Of a stretch of 8,624 nucleotides of DNA, positions 6,249-8,624 are shown one piece after another. Source of the stretch: CAYVBN01 sp964538565 (GTDB taxonomy: Bacteria > Pseudomonadota > Alphaproteobacteria > Rhizobiales > Xanthobacteraceae); the NCBI GenBank assembly GCA_964538565.1, contig CAZIGW010000050.1:1-8624 (forward strand), read 5' to 3'. Within the stretch, counting starts at the first letter, position 1. Each line of letters starts with the position of its first letter. Position numbers and translations under genes: made by a program. The notes below the pieces were generated by a model. The model did no database searches, was not told the DNA's origin, and worked only from the letters and a program-made list of their open reading frames with translations.

Positions 6249-6632
6249 TCAGCCCACCGCCACGCCGTTGACGCCGCTCTGGTTGAGCAGCTTCGTCACC
6301 TTCTCGATGCGTTCGGCTGCGGCGTTGAAGACCCCGATCAGCGCCGTCTGGGTCTGCTGCGAGCGATCGACGACGGTCGCGCGCGCCTTTTGCAGTTCCG
6401 CGACTTCCTGCTCGAGCCGCCGGATGCGCACGCCCGCTTCGACCAGTTCGTCGGCGATCGTCAGCGCCGCCATGACCGTCAGCCGCATGTCGCCGATTTC
6501 GCCGAATTTCGCGCGCAGCTCGGTCATCCGCTGGTCGAGGTCCTCGGCCAGGCGAATCAGATGGTTCTCCTGCCCATCCTCGCAGGCCATGCTGTAGCGG
6601 CGACCGCTGATGACGACGTTCACATGGGCCAT
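6249..6632 (-). CDS. zapA: Cell division protein ZapA
   Basis: ZapA is a small cytoplasmic protein that bundles FtsZ filaments and stabilises the Z ring at midcell. The ATG at 6632 gives 127 residues beginning MAHVNVVISGRRYSMACEDG, matching the family's N-terminal FtsZ-binding globular domain (about 1-55, including GQENHLIRLAEDLDQRM). A long helix for tetramerisation follows (about 56-118: ALTIADELVEAG, RIRRLEQEVAEL). The frame extends 8 codons upstream to 6656, but GAGGG there abuts that ATG with no spacing and the family begins with the later M, so 6632 is preferred. DUF4164 precedes it by about 100 nt and 6S RNA follows, a common alphaproteobacterial order. Confidence 0.93.
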   Translation of the reverse strand: MAHVNVVISGRRYSMACEDGQENHLIRLAEDLDQRMTELRAKFGEIGDMRLTVMAALTIADELVEAGVRIRRLEQEVAELQKARATVVDRSQQTQTALIGVFNAAAERIEKVTKLLNQSGVNGVAVG

Positions 6633-6730
6633 GGCGCGGACTCGACCGAACGACATCCCTCAGGCGGCGCGGAAGTCGCCGATGTCCCGCAACCGAGCGT
6701 CCGGAAGGGCATGGGCGACATCATGAGGCC

Positions 6731-7012
6731 TCACGACTCGTGCGCCGCGAGGACGGAACGGATGCTTTCGATGGCGGTATCGAGCCGGCGGGCGACCTCC
6801 CGATTGGCGCTCTCGAGCCGGCGCGAGCGGGCGGCCACAGCGTCGAGTTCCGAGGCCAGCCGCGACCGGTCCGCGTCGAAGGCATGCAACTGATCGGCGA
6901 GTTCCGCCCCACCGCGATCGACCTCGAGCCGGCGCTCCACCGCCTCCTCCAGCGCCTCGAGCGCCAGAGTAATGCGTTTCGTCGCCGCCTCGAGGGCGTT
7001 CGTGTCGGTCAT
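6731..7012 (-). CDS. Small coiled-coil protein, DUF4164 family
   Basis: The product is 93 residues, almost entirely predicted helix, rich in Ala, Glu, Arg and Leu with heptad-like spacing from about residue 10 to 88 (ITLALEALEEAVERRLEV, RLASELDAVAARSRRLE). Small proteins of this kind, usually labelled DUF4164, commonly sit directly upstream of zapA in Hyphomicrobiales. Function is not established to my knowledge; the neighbour suggests a role at the divisome, perhaps with ZapA, which is inference. The start at 7012 (MTDTNALEAATKRI) has a GGAG ribosome site a few bases upstream. A more distal ATG at 7108 would lie upstream of the predicted promoter -10 and is rejected. It is probably the first gene of the DUF4164-zapA-6S transcript. 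Confidence 0.8.
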   Translation of the reverse strand: MTDTNALEAATKRITLALEALEEAVERRLEVDRGGAELADQLHAFDADRSRLASELDAVAARSRRLESANREVARRLDTAIESIRSVLAAHES

Positions 7013-7056
7013 CGTCGCTCCGCTCGGCCTCACATGCGAAGGCAATGAGTTCCAAC

Positions 7057-7073
7057 GCGCAAATTTCTTGCGC
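7057..7073. repeat. Inverted repeat GCGCAA-N5-TTGCGC in the DUF4164 leader
   Basis: A perfect 6-bp inverted repeat with a 5-nt AT-rich spacer lies 45 nt upstream of the DUF4164 ATG and about 15-30 nt after the predicted transcription start. As DNA it has the form of a repressor operator; as RNA it would form a short hairpin. No matching regulator is in the window. Confidence 0.4.
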
Positions 7074-7086
7074 CGGCAAACATTTA

Positions 7087-7101
7087 TTAACAGAAGTTTA
7101 C
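7087..7101. promoter_or_regulatory. CtrA-like site overlapping the DUF4164-zapA promoter
   Basis: TTAA-N7-TTAC on the plus strand (equally GTAA-N7-TTAA on the minus) is one base off the alphaproteobacterial CtrA consensus TTAA-N7-TTAA. It lies across the predicted -10 element of the DUF4164-zapA promoter, where binding would be expected to repress. Matches of this quality arise by chance, but this region is one of the few AT-rich stretches here. Confidence 0.35.
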
Positions 7102-7124
7102 GTTGCATTGCGACGTGGCGTCAA
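7095..7124 (-). promoter_or_regulatory. Promoter for DUF4164-zapA
   Basis: On the minus strand TTGACG (7124-7119) and TAAACT (7100-7095) are separated by 18 nt, a good match to the alphaproteobacterial housekeeping promoter. A start near 7088 would give a leader of about 76 nt containing the GCGCAA inverted repeat. It is probably the main promoter for the leftward block through zapA. Confidence 0.5.
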
Positions 7125-7185
7125 CGCCGAGATGCGGGTCTTCCCCATCGGATGTGGACGGCGGCGGCGGCCGCCCCCCGTCGCG

Positions 7186-7213
7186 TTGACTCCCGCCGGT
7201 CACGTGCTATTCG
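7186..7213 (+). promoter_or_regulatory. Promoter for transketolase
   Basis: TTGACT (7186-7191) and TATTCG (7208-7213) are separated by 16 nt, with TG one base before the -10 (TGC-TATTCG, extended -10 form). A start near 7220 would leave a leader of about 160 nt before the tkt ATG. The rest of the 368-nt divergent region 7013-7380 holds the opposing DUF4164 promoter; no credible small gene was seen in it. Confidence 0.45.
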
Positions 7214-7214
7214 T

Positions 7215-7234
7215 CCGCGGGCATTCGCCTGCGG
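7215..7234 (+). other. Hairpin at the predicted 5' end of the tkt leader
   Basis: CCGCGGGC (7215-7222), an ATTC loop and GCCTGCGG (7227-7234) form an 8-bp stem with one G-T wobble, right at the predicted transcription start. It could stabilise the 5' end of the mRNA. There is no sign of a known riboswitch in the leader. Confidence 0.3.
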
Positions 7235-7380
7235 CATTCCGTCGTGAATCCGCGCGCTTCGTCACGGCAACGTGTCCCGGCAACAACGTCCTCGGCCCGC
7301 TTCTTGACCGACCCCAATCTTCCCCTCGCCGCGGTCCCGGTCGTTGTGGGCCATCGGTCGGTTCGCAAGGCAGGCCTCCC

Positions 7381-8624
7381 ATGACGGCGCACGCCGACCA
7401 CCACCGCATGGCCAACGCCATCCGGGCGCTTGCCATGGACGCCGTCGAGCAGGCGAAGTCGGGCCACCCGGGCCTGCCGATGGGCGCCGCCGACGTCGCG
7501 ACCGTCCTGTTCACCCGCTTCCTCAAGTTCGATCCCGCCGACCCGGCCTGGCCCGACCGCGACCGCTTCGTCCTCTCGGCCGGGCACGGCTCGATGCTCA
7601 TCTATGCGCTGCTGCATCTCCTCGGCTACGAGGCGATGACCATCGAGGAGATCAGGCGCTTCCGCCAGTTCGGATCGCTCACGCCGGGCCACCCGGAAAA
7701 CTTCGTCCCGCCGGGCGTCGAGACGACCACCGGCCCGCTCGGACAGGGCCTCGCCAACGCGGTCGGCATGGCGATCGCCGAGCGTCACCTCGCGGCGACG
7801 TTCGGCAGCGACATCGTCGATCACCGCACCTACGTGCTCGCCTCCGACGGCGACCTGATGGAAGGCATCAGCCAGGAGGCGATCGCGCTCGCCGGTCACC
7901 TCAAGCTCGCCCGGCTGGTCGTGCTGTTCGACGACAACGGCATCTCGATCGACGGGCCGCTCTCGCTCGCCGATTCGGTCGACCAGTTGGAGCGCTTCGA
8001 GTCCGCCGGCTGGGCGGCGACGCGCGACGAATGCCACGATCCCGATGGTAGCGCGGCCGCGCATCCGAGCGCGCACACCTCCGTCCGGCCGACGCTGATC
8101 GCCTGCCGCACCACCATCGGCTTCGGCGCTCCCAGCAAGGCGGGTTCGGAGAAATGCCACGGCTCGCCGCTCGGCGCCGAGGAAATCGCCGGAGCACGCA
8201 AGGCGCTCGGCTGGACCGCCGCTCCGTTCGAGGTGCCGGACGACATCCGCGCGCTGTGGCGCGCCGCCGGCGCACGCTCCAAGGACCTCCACCGCGCCTG
8301 GCGCGACCGGCTCGCCGCGCTTGCGCCCGAGAAGCGCGAGGAATTCACGCGCCGCGTCAACGGCGAGCTGCCGCGCGAGCGGCTTGCCGCCGCCGTGCGC
8401 GGCATGAAGGCGAAGTTCGCCGCCGAGCCGAAGGAAATCGCGACGCGCGCCGCTTCCGAGCTCGCCCTCGAGGCGCTGACGCCAGCGGTTCCGGAGATGA
8501 TCGGCGGCTCGGCCGACCTCACCGGCTCGAACAACACGCGGCCGAAGGGCATGCCGGTTCTGTCCGCAGCGGAACCCGGCGGCCGGTTCCTGCATTACGG
8601 CGTGCGCGAGCACGGCATGGCCGC
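7381..8624 (+). CDS. tkt: Transketolase (3' end outside window)
   Basis: Transketolase is a thiamine-diphosphate enzyme moving two-carbon ketol units between sugars in the pentose-phosphate and Calvin pathways. 414 residues are visible of a usual 650-670. The ATG at 7381 follows AAGGCAGG and leads to MTAHADHHRMANAIRAL. Visible landmarks are SGHPG (27-31, H29), SAGHGSM (66-72, H69), TPGHPE (101-106, H104), TTGPLGQGLAN (116-126), the ThDP/metal motif SDGDLMEG (155-162, with D156) ending in DDNGISIDG (184-192), HGSPLG further on, and the start of the pyrimidine-binding domain (GGSADLTGSN, YGVREHGMA). The ThDP motif reads SDG where enterics have GDG, a variant I believe is ordinary in relatives. 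Residues 214-235 diverge from the family. In Hyphomicrobiales gap and pgk often follow. Confidence 0.96.
   Translation, partial: MTAHADHHRMANAIRALAMDAVEQAKSGHPGLPMGAADVATVLFTRFLKFDPADPAWPDRDRFVLSAGHGSMLIYALLHLLGYEAMTIEEIRRFRQFGSLTPGHPENFVPPGVETTTGPLGQGLANAVGMAIAERHLAATFGSDIVDHRTYVLASDGDLMEGISQEAIALAGHLKLARLVVLFDDNGISIDGPLSLADSVDQLERFESAGWAATRDECHDPDGSAAAHPSAHTSVRPTLIACRTTIGFGAPSKAGSEKCHGSPLGAEEIAGARKALGWTAAPFEVPDDIRALWRAAGARSKDLHRAWRDRLAALAPEKREEFTRRVNGELPRERLAAAVRGMKAKFAAEPKEIATRAASELALEALTPAVPEMIGGSADLTGSNNTRPKGMPVLSAAEPGGRFLHYGVREHGMA

Noticed and set aside
8020..8085. Transketolase as a frameshifted pseudogene
   Set aside because: The reading frame is open through the window, family motifs occur on both sides in the same frame and the number of residues is unchanged, so the gene is called intact.
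7207..8613. 468-codon open frame on the minus strand, antisense to transketolase
   Set aside because: It mirrors the codon bias of tkt, has no recognisable domain and would cover the tkt promoter and leader.
1..8624. Mobile element, CRISPR array, toxin-antitoxin or defence system
   Set aside because: No transposase, integrase, spaced direct repeats, terminal inverted repeats or known defence-protein motifs were seen on either strand; gene order is conserved housekeeping apart from the fusion gene.

Overview
This window is a GC-rich bacterial chromosome segment with strong third-position G/C bias. The gene content and order (ruvC-ruvA-ruvB after yebC; a DUF4164 gene, zapA, 6S RNA, 5-formyltetrahydrofolate cyclo-ligase and a YmdB-type phosphodiesterase in a row; a divergent transketolase) fit an alphaproteobacterium, most likely Hyphomicrobiales (Rhizobiales) in the Bradyrhizobium/Xanthobacter direction. 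That assignment is inferred from protein motifs and synteny, not from a marker gene.

Layout. Positions 1-1900, minus strand: the Holliday-junction operon ruvC > ruvA > ruvB. ruvC and ruvA overlap by an ATGA, and ruvB is cut by the window edge. Positions 1982-2728, minus: yebC (TACO1 family translation factor). Positions 2913-4262, minus: an unusual two-domain protein joining an N-terminal SAM-dependent methyltransferase to a C-terminal polysaccharide pyruvyl transferase-like domain. A perfect 8-bp hairpin directly follows its stop codon. Positions 4400-5221, minus: ymdB-type metallophosphoesterase. Positions 5284-5874, minus: 5-formyltetrahydrofolate cyclo-ligase. Positions about 5884-6041, minus: 6S RNA, ending about 10 nt before the cyclo-ligase start codon. 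Positions 6249-6632, minus: zapA. Positions 6731-7012, minus: a small coiled-coil DUF4164 protein. Positions 7013-7380: a 368-nt divergent promoter region. From 7381 to the right edge, plus: transketolase, incomplete.

How the genes fit together. Reading leftwards from about 7100, DUF4164-zapA-6S-cyclo-ligase-ymdB looks like one transcriptional block that joins cell division (ZapA with FtsZ), global RNA polymerase control (6S RNA), one-carbon metabolism and a nucleotide phosphodiesterase. The yebC-ruvCAB block handles translation of difficult peptides and recombination repair. The methyltransferase-pyruvyltransferase gene sits between the two blocks and has no obvious link to either, so it is the best candidate for accessory biology here, probably modification of a surface polysaccharide. 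Transketolase on the other strand serves the pentose-phosphate or Calvin pathway.

Most of the window is conserved housekeeping DNA. I see no insertion sequence, CRISPR array, tRNA, rRNA or phage gene. The points worth a second look are the fusion protein, the 6S RNA/cyclo-ligase junction, a CtrA-like site over the DUF4164-zapA promoter, and a locally divergent patch in the transketolase.
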